NCBI GenBank assembly: GCA_940337035.1
Contig: CALNHX010002819.1
Coordinates: 1 to 64,000 of the forward strand
Origin: Agriotes lineatus
Lineage: Eukaryota > Arthropoda > Insecta > Coleoptera > Elateridae
Direction of reading: 5' to 3'
DNA length: 64,000 bases
Positions 1 through 15,229 of this stretch are shown here, piece by piece (position 1 is the first letter of the stretch; each line of letters opens with the position of its first letter). The position numbers and the translations under genes are program-made. Under the pieces are notes generated by a model. It worked only from the letters and a program-made list of their open reading frames with translations, did no database searches and had not been told where the DNA came from.

Positions 1-3000
1 CCCAGACGTCCTAGATGTCCCATATGTCCCTAACGCCCCTGACGTGCCAAACGTACTAGATGTCCCATATGCCCTAACGTCCCAGACGTTCTAGATCTCC
101 CATATGTCCTTAACGTCCCAAGCGTCCCAGATGTCCCATATGTCCCTAACGTCCCAGACGTCCCAGATGTCACATATGTCACATATGTCCCTAACGTCTC
201 AGACGTCCTTAATGTCCCATATGTCCCTAACGTCCCAGACGTACCAGATGTCCCATATGTCAAATGTGTCCCTAACGTCCCAGACATCCTAGATGTCCCA
301 CATGTCCCTAAAGTCCCAGACGTCCGAAATGTCTCATATACCCTTAACGTCCCAGAAGTCCTAGATGTCCCATATGTTCCTAACGTCCCAGACGTCCTAA
401 AAGTCCCATATGTCTCTAACGTCCCAAACGTCATAGATGTCCCATATGTCCCTTACGGCCCAAACGTCCCAGACGTCCTTGATGTCCCATATGTCTCTAA
501 CGTCCCAGACGTCCTAGATGTCCTATATGTCGCTAACGTTTCAAACGTTCCAGATGTCCCATATGTCCCATATGTCCCTAACGTTCCAGACATCCTAGAT
601 GTCCCACATGTCCCTAACGTCCGAAACGTCATAGATGTCCCATTTGTCCCTTACGTCCCAGACGTCCCAGGCGTCCTTGATGTCCCATATGTCCCTAACG
701 TTCCAGACGTCCTAGATGTCCCATATGTCCCTTACGTCCCTGCCGTCCCACATGTCCCATATGTCCCTAACGTCCCAGACGTCCTAGATGTCCTATATGC
801 ACCTAACGTCCCCAATGTCCCAGATGTCCCATATGTCCCTAACGTCCCAGACGTGCCAGATGTCCCATATGTGCCTAACGTCCCAGACGTCCCAGACGTC
901 CCAAATGTCCCACATGTCCCTAACGTCCCAGGCATCCTAGATGTCCCATATGACCTTAACGTCCCAGACGTCCCAGACGTCCTAGATGTTCCACATGTCC
1001 CTAACGTTCCAGCCCCAATAAATGTCCCATATGTCCCTAACGTTCCAGACGTCTCAGCTGTCCCGTATGTTCCTAACGTCCCAGACGTGCAAGACGTCCT
1101 AGATGCCCCATATGTCCCTAACGTCCCACACGTCCTAGATGTCCCACATGTCCCTAACGTCCCAGACGTCCCAGACGTGCTAGATGTCTCAGGTGTCCTT
1201 AACGTCCCAGACGTCCCAGACGTCCTAGATGTCCCATATGTCCCTAACGTCCCACACGTCCTAGATGTCCCATATGTCCCTAACGTCCCAGAAGTCCCAG
1301 ATGTCCCATATGTCCTTAACGTGTCAGACGTCTTAGATACCCTATGTGTCCTTAACATCCCAGACGTCCCAGACGTTCCATATGTCTCTAACATCCCCTA
1401 ACGTCTCAGGTGTCCTTAACGTCAAAGACGTCCCAGACGTGCTAGATGTCCCATTTTTCCCTAACGTCCCAGACGTTTTACATGTCCCATATGTTCCTAA
1501 CATCTCAGACGTCCCAGACGTCCTAGATTTCCCATATGTCTCTAACGTCCCAGACGTCCTAGATGTCCTATATGTCCCTAGCGTCCCAGACGTCCCATAT
1601 GTCCCTAACGTCCCAGACGTCCCAGACGTGCTGGATTTCTCAGATGTCCTTAACGTCCCAGACGTCCTAGATGTCCCATATGTTCCTAACGTCCCAGACG
1701 TCCTAAAAGTCCCATATGTCTCTAACGTCCCAAACGTAATAGATGTCCCATATGTCCCTTACGTCCCAAACGTCCCAGACGTCCTTGATGTCCCATATGT
1801 CTCTAACGTCCCAGACGTCCTAGATGTCCTATATGTCGCTAACGTTTCAGACGTTCCAGATGTCCCATATGTCCCATATGTCCCTAACGTTCCAGACATC
1901 CTAGATGTCCCACATGTCCCTAACGTCCCAAACGTCATAGATGTCCCATTTGTCCCTAACGTTCCAGACGTCCTAGATGTCCTATATGTCGCTAACGTCT
2001 CAGACGTACTAGAGGTTCCATATGCCCTAACGTCCCAGACGTTCTAGATCTCCGATATGTCCTTATCGGATCAGAAGTCCCAGATGTCCCATATGTCCCT
2101 AATGTCCCAGACGTCCCAGATGTCACATATGTTACATATGTCCTTAAGGTCCCAGACATCCTAGATGTCCCACATGTCTCTAACGTCCCAGACGTCCTAA
2201 ATGTCCCATATGTCAAATATGTCCCTAACGTCCCAGACATCCTAGATGTCCCACATGTCCCTAAAGTCCCAGACGTCCGAGATGTTTCATATACCCCTAA
2301 CGTCCCAGACGTCTTACATGTTCCATATGTCCCTAACATCTCAGACGTCCCAGACGTAATAGATGTCCCATATGACCCTATCGTCCCAGACGTCCCAGAT
2401 GTGCCATATGTGCCTAACGTCCCAGACGTCCCTGATGTCCCATACGTCCCTAATGTCCTAGACGTCCCAGATGTCCCATATGTGTCTAACGTCCCAGACG
2501 TCCCAGATGTCCCATATGTCCCATATGTCCCTAACGTCCCAGGCGCCCTAGATGTCCCATATGTCCTTAAAATTTCAGACGTCCCAGACGTCCTAAATGT
2601 CCCATATGTCCCTAACGTCCCAGACGTATTAAATGTCCCATATGTCCCTAACGTTCCAGACGTCCCAGCTGTCCCGTATGTTCCTAACATCCCAGACGTC
2701 TAAAACGTCCTAGATGACCCGTATGTTCCTAACGTCCCAGACGTCCCAGACGTTTTAGATGTCCCATATATTCATAACGTCTCAGACGTCCTAGATATCC
2801 CATATGTCCCTAACGTCCCAGAGGTCCATGATGTCCCATATGACATTAACGTCTCAGACGTCCTAGATACCCTATATGTCTCTAACGTCCCAAACGTCCC
2901 AGATGTCTCATATGTCCCTAACGCCCTAGACGTCCTAGACGTCCTAGATGTCCCATATGTCCCTAACGCCCCTGACGTGCCAGACGTACTAGAAGTCCCA

Positions 3001-4866
3001 TATGCCCTAACGTCCCAGACGTTCTAGGTCTCCCATATGTCCTTAACGTCCCAGCCGTCCTAAATGTCCCATATGTCCCTAACGTCCCAGACGTCTCAGT
3101 TGTCCCATATGTCTCTAACGTCCCAGACGTCCCAGATGTCCCATATGTCCTAAACGTCTCAAACGTCGTAGATACCCTATGTGTTTCTAACATCCCAGAC
3201 GTCCCAGATGTCCCATATGTCTCTAACGTCCTAGACGTCCCAGACGTGCTAGATGTCTCAGATGTCCTTAACGTCCCAGACGTCCTAGATGTCCCATATG
3301 TCCCTAACGTCCCAGACGTCTTACATGTCCCATATGTCCCTAACATCTCAGACGTCCCAGACGTCCTAGATGTCCCATATGACCCTAACGTCCCAGACGT
3401 CCCAGATGTGCCATATGTGCCTAACGTCCCAGACGTCCCTGATGTCCCATACGTCCCTAATGTCCTAGACGTCCCAGATGTCCCATATGTGTCTAACGTC
3501 CCAGACGTCCCAAATGTCCCATATGTCACATATGTCCCTAACGTCCCAGACGTCCTAAATGTCCCATATGTCCCTAACGTCCCAGACGTCCCAGATGTCC
3601 CATATGTCAAATATGTCCCTAACGTCCCAGACATCCTAGATGTCCCACATGTCCCTAAAGTCCCAGACGTCCGAGATGTTTCATATACCCCTAACGTCCC
3701 AGACGTCTTACATGTTCCATATGTCCCTAACATCTCAGACGTCCCAGACGTCCTAGACGTCCCATATGACCCTATCGTCCCAGACGTCCCAGATGTGCCA
3801 TATGTGCCTAACGTCCCAGACGTCCCTGATGTCCCATACGTTCCTAATGTCCTAGACGTCCCATATGTCCCATATGTGTCTAACGTCCCAGACGTCCCAG
3901 ATGTCCCATATGTCCCATATGTGCCTAACGTCCCAGGCGCCCTAGATGTCCCATATGTCCTTAACATTTCAGACGTCCCAGACGTCCTAAATGTCCCTAA
4001 CGTCCCAGACGTATTAAATGTCCCATATGTCCCTAACGTTCCAGACGTCCCAGCTGTCCCGTATGTTCCTAATATCCCAGACGTCCAAAACGTCCTAGAT
4101 GACCCGTATGTTCCTAACGTCCCAGACGTCCCAGACGTTTTAGATGTCCCATATATTCCTAACGTCTCAGACGTCCTAGATATTCCATATGTCCCTAACG
4201 TCCCAGAGGTCCATGATGTCCCATATGACATTAACGTCTCAGACGTCCTACATACCCTATATGTCCCTAACGTCCCAAACGTCCCAGATGTCTCATATGT
4301 CCCTAACGCCCCAGACGTCCTAGATGTCCTATACGTCCCTAACGTCCCAGACATCCCAGATGTCCTATACGTCCCTAACGTCCCAGCCGTCCCAGACGTC
4401 CTAGATGTCCCATATGTCTCTAACGCCCCTGACGTGCCAGAGGTACTAGAAGTCCCATATGCCCTAACGTCCCAGACGTTCTAGGTCTCCCATATGTCCT
4501 TAACGTCCCAGCCGTCCTAGATGTCCCATATGTCCCTAACGTCCCAGACGTCCCAGATATTCCATATGCATCTAACGTCCAAGACGTCCTAGATGTCCTA
4601 TACGTCCAGAACGTCCCAGACATCCCAGATGTCCTATACGTCCCTAACGTCCCAGACGTCCTAGATGTCCTAATTGTCCTTAACGTCCCAGACGTCCTAG
4701 GTGTCCCATATGTCCCTACCGTCTCAGACGTCATAATTGTCCGATATGTCCCTAACGTCCCAGACGTCCTAGACGTCCTAGATGTTCCATATGTCCCTAA
4801 CGTACCAGACGTCCCAGATATTCCATATGCATCTAACGTCCAAGACGTCCTAGATGTCCTATACGT
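1..4866 (+). repeat. Higher-order repeat, copy 1 of the 10,355-bp-offset duplication
   Basis: Variant order in this segment is repeated at 10,356-15,229. Matching landmarks lie 10,355 bp apart in the first 2 kb and 10,363 bp apart by about 4.4 kb, a drift produced by small indels. Shared rare features include an 8-bp unit (GCCCTAAC, at 71-78 in this copy) and an irregular unit near 1,393-1,402. The copy begins before the window. Its right end is approximate, because after about 4,866 the order differs through a local duplication. Confidence 0.85.
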
Positions 4867-5030
4867 CCAGAACGTCCCAGACATCCCAGATGTCCTATAC
4901 GTCCCTAACGTCCCAGACGTCCTAGATGTCCTAATTGTCCTTAACGTCCCAGACGTCCTAGGTGTCCCATATGTCCCTAACGTCTCAGACGTCATAATTG
5001 TCCGATATGTCCCTAACGTCCCAGACGTCC
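4551..5030 (+). repeat. Local 261-bp tandem duplication inside family A
   Basis: The block starting TCCCAGATAT at 4,551 recurs at 4,812, an offset of 261 bp or 29 elementary 9-mers. Both contain the same rare variants, including a CCAGAAC unit and the CCTAATTGT unit. The related segment at about 14.9-15.3 kb lacks the second CCAGAAC block, so the duplication is specific to this copy. Confidence 0.75.
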
Positions 5031-7546
5031 TAGACGTGCCAGATGTCCCATATGTCCCTAACGTCCCAGACGTCCTAGATGTCCCATATGTCACTAACGT
5101 TCTAGACGTTTTAGATGTCCTACATGTCCCTAACGTCCCAGAAGTCCCAGATGTCCCATATGTCAATAACGTCCCAGACGTCCCAGACGTCTCATATGTC
5201 CCTAACGTCCCAGACGTCCCAGATGACCCATATGTCCCATAAGTCCCTAACGTCCTAGACGTCCCAGATGTCCCATATGTCCATAACGTCTAAGACGTCC
5301 TTGATGTCTCATATGTCCCTAGAGTCCAAGACGTCCGAAAAGTCTTAAATGTCCCATATGTCCCTAACGTCCCAGACGTCCCAGCTGTCCTGCATGTTTC
5401 TAACGTCCCAGACGTCCAAGACGTCCTAGATGTCCCATATGTCCCTAACGTCCCAGACGTCCTAGATGTCCCATATGTCCCTAACGTTCTAGACGTTTTA
5501 GATGTCCTACATGTCCCTAACGTCCCAGAAGTCCCATATGTCCCATATGTCAATAACGTCCCAGACGTCCCAGACGTCCCATATGTCCCTAACGTCCCAG
5601 ACGTCCCAGATGTCCCATATGTCCATAACGTCTAAGACGTCCTAGATGTCTCATATGTCCCTAGAGTCCAAGACGTCCCAGCTGTCCTGCATGTTTCTAA
5701 CGTCCCAGACGTCCAAGACGTCCTAGATGTCCCATATGTCCCTAACGTCCCAGACGTCCTAGATGTCCTACATGTCCCTAACGTCCCAGACGTCCCAGAC
5801 GTGCTAGATGTCTCAGATGTCCTTAACGTCCCAGACGTCCCAGACGTCCCAGACGTCCTAGATGTCCTATATGTCCCTAACGTCCCAGACGTCTTACATG
5901 TCCCATTAGTCCCTAACATCTCAGATGTCCCAGACGTCCTAGATGTCCCATATGTTTCTAACGTCCTAGACGTCCCAGATGTCCCACATGTCCCTAACGT
6001 CTCAGACGTCCCAGATGTCCCATATGTGCCTAACGTCCCAGACGTCCCAGATGTCCCATATGTCCCATATGTCCCTAACGTCCCAGGCGTCCTAGATGTC
6101 CCACATGTCCTTAACGTCCCAGACGTCTCAGACGTCCTAGATGTCCTATATGTCACTAACGTCCCAGACGTATTGAATGTCCCAAATGTCCCTAACGTTC
6201 CAGACGTCCCAGCTGTCTCGTATGTTTCTAACATCCCAGCCGTCCAAGACGTCCTAGATGTCCCGTATGTCCCTAACGTCCAAGACGTCCCAGACGTTTT
6301 AGATGTCCCATATATTCCTAACGTCCCAGATGTCAATGATATCCCATATGCCCTTAACGTCTCAGACGCCCTGGATACCCTATATGTCCCTAACGTCCCA
6401 AACGTCCCAGATATCTCATATGTGCCTAACGTCCCAGACGTACCAGACGCCCTAGATGTCCCATATATCCCTAACGTCCCAGACGTCCCAGACGTCCTAG
6501 ATGTCCCACATGTCCCTAACGTCCCAGACGTCTTAGATGTTCCATATGTCCCTAACCTCCTAGACGTCCCACGCGTCCTTGATGTTTTATATTTCCCTAA
6601 CGTCCCAGACGACCTAGACGTCCCATATGTCCCTAACGTCCCAGACGTCCCAGATGTCCCATATGTCCCTAACGTCCCAGACGTCCCAGATGTCCCATAT
6701 GTCCCTAACGTTCCAGACGTGCCAGATGTCCCATATGTACCATATGTCCCTGACGTCCTAGGCGTCCTAGATGTCCCATATGTCCATAACGTCCCAGACG
6801 TCCCAGACGTATTACATGTCCCATATGTCCCTAACGTCCCAGACGTATTAAATTTCGCATATGTCCCTAACGTCCCAGACGTCCCAGCTGTCCCGTATGT
6901 TCCTAACGTACCAGACGTCCTAGATGTCCCATATGTCCCTAACGTCCCAGACGTCCCAGATGTCCCATATGTCCTTAACGTCTCAGACGTCCTAGATACC
7001 CTATGTGTCCCTAATATCCCAGACGTCCCAGATGTCCCATATGTCCTTAACGTCCCAGACGTCCCAGACGTTCTAGATATCCCATATGTCCCTAACGTCC
7101 CAGACGTCTTACATGTCCTTTATGTCCCTAACATCTCAGACGTCCCAGACGTCCCAAATGTCCCATATGTCTTTAACGTCTCAGACGTCCTAGATACCCT
7201 ATGTGTCCCTAACATCCCAGACGTCCCAGATGTCCCATATGACTCTAACGTCCCAGACGTCCCAGACGTCCTAGATGTCCCATATGTCCCTAACGTCCCA
7301 GACGTCTTACATGTCCCTTATGTCCCTAACATCTCAGACGTCCCAGACGTCCTAGATGTCCCATATGTCCTTAACGTCCCAGACGTCCTAGATGTCCTAT
7401 ATGTCCCTAACGTCTCAGACGTCCCGGACGTCGTAGAGCTCCCATACGTCCGTAACCTCCCAGACGTCCTAGATGTCCCATATGTTCCTAACGACCCAGA
7501 CGTTCCAGATGTCTCATATGTTCCATATGTTTCTAACGTCCCAGAC

Positions 7547-7571
7547 GTCCTAGAATTCGCATGTCCCTAAC
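7547..7571 (+). repeat. Phase-breaking 7-bp unit carrying GAATTC (higher-order marker)
   Basis: A 7-bp unit, TTCGCAT (7,556-7,562), replaces a normal 9-mer and shifts the 9-bp phase. It creates GAATTC at 7,553. The same marker recurs at 26,679, 29,323, 34,811 and 38,481, and inverted at 40,738 and 44,264. It is a diagnostic landmark for aligning higher-order units and it ends the long open frame at every occurrence. Confidence 0.8.
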
Positions 7572-10355
7572 GTCCCAGAAGTCCCATACGTCTTAGATGT
7601 CCCATATGTCCCTAACGTTCCAGACGTCCTAGATGTCTTATATGTCCTTCACGTTGCAGACGTCCCAGATGTCCCATGTGTCCCTAACGTCCCAGACGTC
7701 CCAGACGTCTTAAATGTCCCATATGTCCCTAACGTCCCAGAGGTCCCAGACGTCCTAGATGTTCCATATGTCCCTAACGTACCAGACGTCCCAGATATTC
7801 CATATGCATCTAACGTCCAAGACGTCCTAGATGTCCTATACGTCCCTAACGTCCCAGACATCCCAGATGGCCTATACGTCTATAACGTTCCAGACGTCCT
7901 AGACGTCCCATATGTCCCTAACGTCGCAGACGTCCCAGACGTCCTAGATGTCCTACATGTCCTTAACGTCCCAGACGTCCTAAGTGTCCCATATGTCCCT
8001 AACGTCTCAGACGTCATAAATGTCCGATATGTCCCTAACGTCCCAGACGTCCTAGACGTCCTAGATGTTCCATGTGTCCCTAACGTCCCAGACGTCTTAA
8101 ATCTCCCATATGTCCTTAACTTCCCAGATGTCCCAGATGTCCCACATGTCCCTAACGTCCCAGACGTTTTAGATGTAATATATGTGCCTAACGTCCTAGA
8201 CGTCCCAGATCCCCCATATGTCCCTAACGTCCCAGACGTCCCAGATGTCCCATATGTCACATATGTCCCTACCGTCCCAGACATCCTAAATGTCCCACAT
8301 GTCCCTAACGTCCCAGACGTTTTAGATGTCCCATATGTCCCTAACGTCCCATAAGTCCCAGATCTCCTATATGTCCCTAACGTCCCAGACGTCCCAGATG
8401 TCCCATATGTCAAATATGTCTCTAACGTCCCAGACATCCTAGATGTCCCACATGTCCCTAACGTCCCAGACGTCCTAGATGTCCCATATGTTCCTAACGT
8501 CCTAGACGTCCTAAAAGTCCCATATGTCCCTAACGTCCCAGACGTCCCATATGTTCTTAACGTCCCAGACGTCCTATATGTCCTATATGTCCCTAACGTC
8601 CCAGACATTCCAGATGTCCTATACGTCCCTAACGTCCCAGACGTCCTAGATGTCCTAATTGTCCTTAACGTCCCAGACGTCCTAGGTGTCCCATATGTCC
8701 CTAACGTCTCAGACGTCATAATTGTCCGATATGTCCCTAACGTCCCAGACGTCCTAGACGTCCTAGATGTTCCATATGTCCCTAACGTACCAGACGTCCC
8801 AGACGTCCTAGATGTCCTACATGTCCTTAACGTCCCAGACGTCCTAGGTGTCCTATACGTCCCTAACGTCCCAGACATCCCAGATGTCCTATACGTCCCT
8901 AACGTTCCAGACGTCCTAGATGTCCCATATGTCCCTAACGTCCCAGACGTCCCAGACGTCCTAGATGTCCTACATGTCCTTAACGTCCCAGACGTCCTAG
9001 GTGTCCCATATGTACCTAACGTCTCAGACGTCATAAATGTCCGATATGTCCCTAACGTCCCAGACATCCCAGATGTCCTATACGTCCCTAACGTTCCAGA
9101 CGTCCTAGATGTTCCACATGTCCCTAACGTCCCAGCCGCAATAAATGTCCCATATGTCCCTAACGTTCCAGACGTCTCAGCTGTCCCGTATGTTCCTAAC
9201 GTCCCAGACGTCCAAGACGTCCTAGATGTCCCATATGTCCCTAACGTCCCACACGTCCTAGATGTCCCACATGTCCCTAACGTCCCAGACGTCCCAGACG
9301 TGCTAGATGTCTCAGGTGTCCTTAACGTCCCAGACGTCCCAGACGTCCTAGATGTCCCATATGTCCCTAACGTCCCACACGTCCTAGATGTCCCATATGT
9401 CCCTAACGTCCCAGAAGTCCCATATGTCCCATATGTCCTTAACGTGTCAGACGTCTTAGATACCCTATGTGTCCTTAACATCCCAGACGTCCCAGACGTT
9501 CCATATGTCTCTAACATCCCCTAACGTCTCAGGTGTCCTTAACGTCATAGACGTCCGAGATGTGCTAGATGTCCCATTTTTCCCTAACGTCCCAGACGTT
9601 TTACATGTCCCATATGTCCCTAACATCTCAGACGTCCCAGATGTCCTAGATTTCCCGTATGTCTCTAACGTCCCAGACGTCCTAGATGTCCTATATGTCC
9701 CTAACGTCCCAGACGTCCCATATGTCCCTAACGTCCCAGACGTCCCAGACGTGCTGGATTTCTCAGATGTCCTTAACGTCCCAGACGTCCTAGATGTCCC
9801 ATATGTCCCTAACGTCCCAGACGTCTTACATGTCCCATATGTCTCTAACATCTCAAACGTCCCAGACGTCCTAGATGTCCCATATGTCCTTAACGTCCCA
9901 GACGTCCCTGACGTCCTAGAGGTCCCATATGTCCCTAACGTCCCAGACGTATTAAATGTCCCATACGTCCCTAACGTTGCAGACGTCCCAGCTGTCCGGT
10001 ATGTCCCTAACGTCCCAGACGTCCCAGACGTTTTAGATGTCCCATATATTCCTAACGTCTCAGACGTCCTAGATGTCCCATATGTCCCTAATGTCCCAAA
10101 GGTCCATGATGTCCCATATGCCATTAACGTCTCAGACGTCGTAGATACCCTATATGTCCCTAACGTCCCAAACGTCCCAGATGTCTCATATGTCCCTTAC
10201 GCCACAGACGTCCTAGATGTCCTATATGTCCCTAACGTCCCAGACATCTCAGATGTCCTATATGTCCCTAACGTCCGAGACGTCCTAGATGTCCTATACG
10301 TCCCTAACGTCCCAGACGTCCCAAATGTCTTATATGTCCCTAACGCCCCTGACGT

Positions 10356-13300
10356 CCCAGACGTCCTACATGTCCCATATGTCCCTAACGCCCCTGACGT
10401 GCTAAACGTACTAGATGTCCCATATGCCCTAACGTCCCTGACGTTCTAGATCTCCCATATGTCCTTAACGTCCCAAGCGTCCCAGATGTCCCATATGTCC
10501 CTAACGTCCCAGACGTCCCAGATGTCACATATGTCACATATGTCCCTAACGTCTCAGACGTCCTTAATGTCCCATATGTCCCTAACGTCCCAGACGTACC
10601 AGATGTCCCATATGTCAAATGTGTCCCTAACGTCCCAGACATCCTAGATGTCCCACATGTCCCTAAAGTCCCAGACGTCCGAAATGTCTCATATACCCTT
10701 AACGTCCCAGAAGTCCTAGATGTCCCATATGTTCCTAACGTCCCAGACGTCCTAAAAGTCCCATATGTCTCTAACGTCCCAAACGTCATAGATGTCCCAT
10801 ATGTCCCTTACGTCCCAAACGTCCCAGACGTCCTTGATGTCCCATATGTCTCTAACGTCCCAGACGTCCTAGATGTCCTATATGTCGCTAACGTTTCAGA
10901 CGTTCCAGATGTCCCATATGTCCCATATGTCCCTAACGTTCCAGACATCCTAGAAGTCCCACATGTCCCTAACGTCCGAAACGTCATAGATGTCCCATTT
11001 GTCCCTTACGTCCCAGACGTCCCAGGCGTCCTTGATGTCCCATATGTCCCTAACGTTCCAGACGTCCTAGATGTCCCATATGTCCCTTACGTCCCTGCCG
11101 TCCCACATGTCCCATATGTCCCTAACGTCCCAGACGTCCTAGATGTCCTATATGCACCTAACGTCCCCAATGTCCCAGATGTCCCATATGTCCCTAACGT
11201 CCCAGACGTGCCAGATGTCCCATATATGCCTAACGTCCCAGACGTCCCAGACGTCCCAAATGTCCCACATGTCCTTAACGTCCCAGGCATCCTAGATGTC
11301 CCATATGTCCTTAACGTCCCAGACGTCCCAGACGTCCTAGATGTTCCACATGTCTCTAACGTTCCAGCCGCAATAAATGTCCCATATGTCCCTAACGTTC
11401 CAGACGTATCAGCTGTCCCGTATGTACCTAACGTCCCAGACGTCCAAGACGTCCTAGATGCCCCATATGTCCCTAACGTCCCACACGTCCTAGATGTCCC
11501 ACATGTCCCTAACGTCCCAGACGTCCCAGACGTGCTAGATGTCTCAGGTGTCCTTAACGTCCCAGACGTCCCAGACGTCCTAGATGTCCCATATGTCCCT
11601 AACGTCCCACACGTCCTAGATGTCCCATATGTACCTAACGTGCCAGAAGTCCCAGATGTCCCATATGTCCTTAACGTGTCAGACGTCTTAGATACCCTAT
11701 GTGTCCTTAACATCCCAGACGTCCCAGACGTTCCATATGTCTCTAACATCCCCTAACGTCTCAGGTGTCCTTAACGTCAAAGACGTCCCAGACGTGCTAG
11801 GTGTCCCATTTTTCCCTAACGTCCCAGACGTTTTACATGTCCCATATGTTCCTAACATCTCAGACGTCCCAGACGTCCTAGATTTCCCATATGTCTCTAA
11901 CGTCCCAGACGTCCTAGATGTCCTATATGTCCCTAACGTCCCAGACGTCCCATATGTCCCTAACGTCCCAGACGTCCCAGACGTGCTGGATTTCTCAGAT
12001 GTCCTTAACGTCCCAGACGTCCTAGATGTCCCATATGTTCCTAACGTCCCAGACGTCCTAAAAGTCCCATATGTCTCTAACGTCCCAAACGTCATAGATG
12101 TCCCATATGTCCCTTACGTCCCAAACGTCCCAGACGTCCTTGATGTCCCATATGTCTCTAACGTCCCAGACGTCCTACATGTCCTATATGTCGCTAACGT
12201 TTCAGACGTTCCAGATGTCCCATATGTCCCATATGTCCCTAACGTTCCAGACATCCTAGATGTTCCACATGTCCCTAACGTCCCAAACGTCATAGATGTC
12301 CCATTTGTCCCTAACGTTCCAGACGTCCTAGATGTCCTATATGTCGCTAACGTCTCAGACGTACTAGAGGTTCCATATGCCCTAACGTCCCAGACGTTCT
12401 AGATCTCCGATATGTCCTTATCGGATCAGACGTCCCAGATGTCCCATATGTCCCTAATGTCCCAGACGTCCAGATGTCACATATGTTACATATGTCCTTA
12501 ACGTCCCAGACATCCTAGATGTCCCACATGTCTCTAACGTCCCAGACGTCCTAAATGTCCCATATGTCAAATATGTCCCTAACGTCCCAGACATCCTAGA
12601 TGTCCCACATGTCCCTAAAGTCCCAGACGTCCGAGATGTTTCATATACCCCTAACGTCCCAGACGTCTTACATGTTCCATATGTCTCTAACATCTCAGAC
12701 GTCCCAGACGTAATAGATGTCCCATATGACCCTATCGTCCCAGACGTCCCAGATGTGCCATATGTGCCTAACGTCCCAGACGTCCCTGATGTCCCATACG
12801 TCCCTAATGTCCTAGACGTCCCAGATGTCCCATATGTGTCTAACGTCCCAGACGTCCCAGATGTCCCATATGTCCCATAAGTCCCTAACGTCCCAGGCGC
12901 CCTAGATGTCCCATATGTCCTTAAAATTTCAGACGTCCCAGACGTCCTAAATGTCCCATATGTCCCTAACGTCCCAGACGTATTAAATGTCCCATATGTC
13001 CCTAACGTTCCAGACGTCCCAGCTGTCCCGTATGTTCCTAACATCCCAGACGTCCAAAACGTCCTAGATGACCCGTATGTTCCTAACGTCCCAGTCGTCC
13101 CAGACGTTTTAGATGTCCCATATATTCATAACGTCTCAGACGTCCTAGATATCCCATATGTCCCTAACGTCCCAGAGGTCCATGATGTCCCATATGACAT
13201 TAACGTCTCAGACGTCCTAGATACCCTATATGTCTCTAACGTCCCAAACGTCCCAGATGTCTCATATGTCCCTAACGCCCTAGACGTCATAGACGTCCTA

Positions 13301-15229
13301 GATGTCCCATATGTCCCTAACGCCCCTGACGTGCCAGACGTACTAGAAGTCCCATATGCCCTAACGTCCCAGACGTTCTAGGTCTCCCATATGTCCTTAA
13401 CGTCCCAGCCGTCCTAAATGTCCCATATGTCCCTAACGTCCCAGACGTCTCAGATGTCCCATATGTCTCTAACGTCCCAGACGTCCCAGATGTCCCATAT
13501 GTCCTAAACGTCTCAAACGTCGTAGATACCCTATGTGTTTCTAACATCCCAGACGTCCCAGATGTCCCATATGTCTCTAACGTCCTAGACGTCCCAGACG
13601 TGCTAGATGTCTCAGATGTCCTTAACGTCCCAGACGTCCTAGATGTCCCATATGTCCCTAACGTCCCAGACGTCTTACATGTCCCATATGTCCCTAACAT
13701 CTCAGACGTCCCAGACGTCCTAGATGTCCCATATGACCCTAACGTCCCAGACGTCCCAGATGTGCCATATGTGCCTAACGTCCCAGACGTCCCTGATGTC
13801 CCATACGTCCCTAATGTCCTAGACGTCCCAGATGTCCCATATGTGTCTAACGTCCCAGACGTCCCAGATGTCCCATATGTCACATATGTCCCTAACGTCC
13901 CAGACGTCCTAAATGTCCCATATGTAACTAACGTCCCAGACGTCCCAGATGTCCCATATGTCAAATATGTCCCTAACGTCCCAGACATCCTAGATGTCCC
14001 ACATGTCCCTAAAGTCCCAGACGTCCGAGATGTTTCATATACCCCTAACGTCCCAGACGTCTTACATGTTCCATATGTCCCTAACATCTCAGACGTCCCA
14101 GACGTCCTAGATGTCCCATATGACCCTATCGTCCCAGACGTCCCAGATGTGCCATATGTGCCTAACGTCCCAGACGTCCCTGATGTCCCATACGTCCCTA
14201 ATGTCCTAGACGTACCATATGTCCCATATGTGTCTAACGTCCCAGACGTCCCAGATGTCCCATATGTCCCATATGTGCCTAACGTCCCAGGCGCCCTAGA
14301 TGTCCCATATGTCCTTAACATTTCAGAAGTCCCAGACGTCCTAAATGTCCCATATGGCCCTAACGTCCCAGACGTATTAAATGTCCCATATGTCCCTAAC
14401 GTTCCAGACGTCCCAGCTGTCCCGTATGTTCCTAATATCCCAGACGTCCAAAACGTCCTAGATGACCCGTATGTTCCTAACGTCCCAAACGTCCCAGACG
14501 TTTTAGATGTCCCATATATTCCTAACGTCTCAGACGTCCTAGATATTCCATATGTCCCTAACGTCCCAGAGGTCCATGATGTCCCATATGACATTAACGT
14601 CTCAGACGTCCTAGATACCCTATATGTCCCTAACGTCCCAAACGTCCCAGATGTCTCATATGTCCCTAACGCCCCAGACGTCCTAGATGTCCTATACGTC
14701 CCTAACGTCCCAGACATCCCAGATGTCCTATACGTCCCTAACGTCCCAGCCGTCCCAGACGTCCTAGATGTCCCATATGTCTCTAACGTCCCTGACGTGC
14801 CAGAGGTACTAGAAGTCCCATATGCCCTAACGTCCCAGACGTTCTAGGTCTCCCATATGTCCTTAACGTCCCAGCCGTCCTAGATGTCCCATATGTCCCT
14901 AACGTCCCAGACGTCCCAGATATTCCATATGCATCTAACGTCCAAGACGTCCTAGATGTCCTATACGTCCAGAACGTCCCAGACATCCCAGATGTCCTAT
15001 ACATCCCTAACGTCCCAGACGTCCTAGATGTCCTAATTGTCCTTAACGTCCCAGACGTCCTAGGTGTCCCATATGTCCCTAACGTCTCAGACGTCAAAAT
15101 TGTCCGATATGTCCCTAACGTCCCAGACGTCCTAGACGTCCTAGATGTTCCATATGTCCCTAACGTACCAGACGTCCCAGATATTCCATATGCATCTAAC
15201 GTCCAAGACGTCCTAGATGTCCTATACGT
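10356..15229 (+). repeat. Higher-order repeat, copy 2 of the 10,355-bp-offset duplication
   Basis: This is the downstream copy of the segment at 1-4,866. It keeps the same order of rare 9-mer variants and phase-breaking units, with scattered substitutions. One visible difference is a missing base near 12,470, where GTCCAGAT replaces GTCCCAGAT. The distal part was later included in a second duplication with 3,237-bp offset. Confidence 0.85.

Noticed and set aside
5801..7570. Candidate gene for a valine-proline-aspartate repeat protein
   Set aside because: The open frame follows from a 9-bp period lacking stops in that frame. Equivalent frames exist on the opposite strand, copies are broken by 1- to 2-bp indels and single stops, and there is no unique terminus, signal peptide, intron or promoter.
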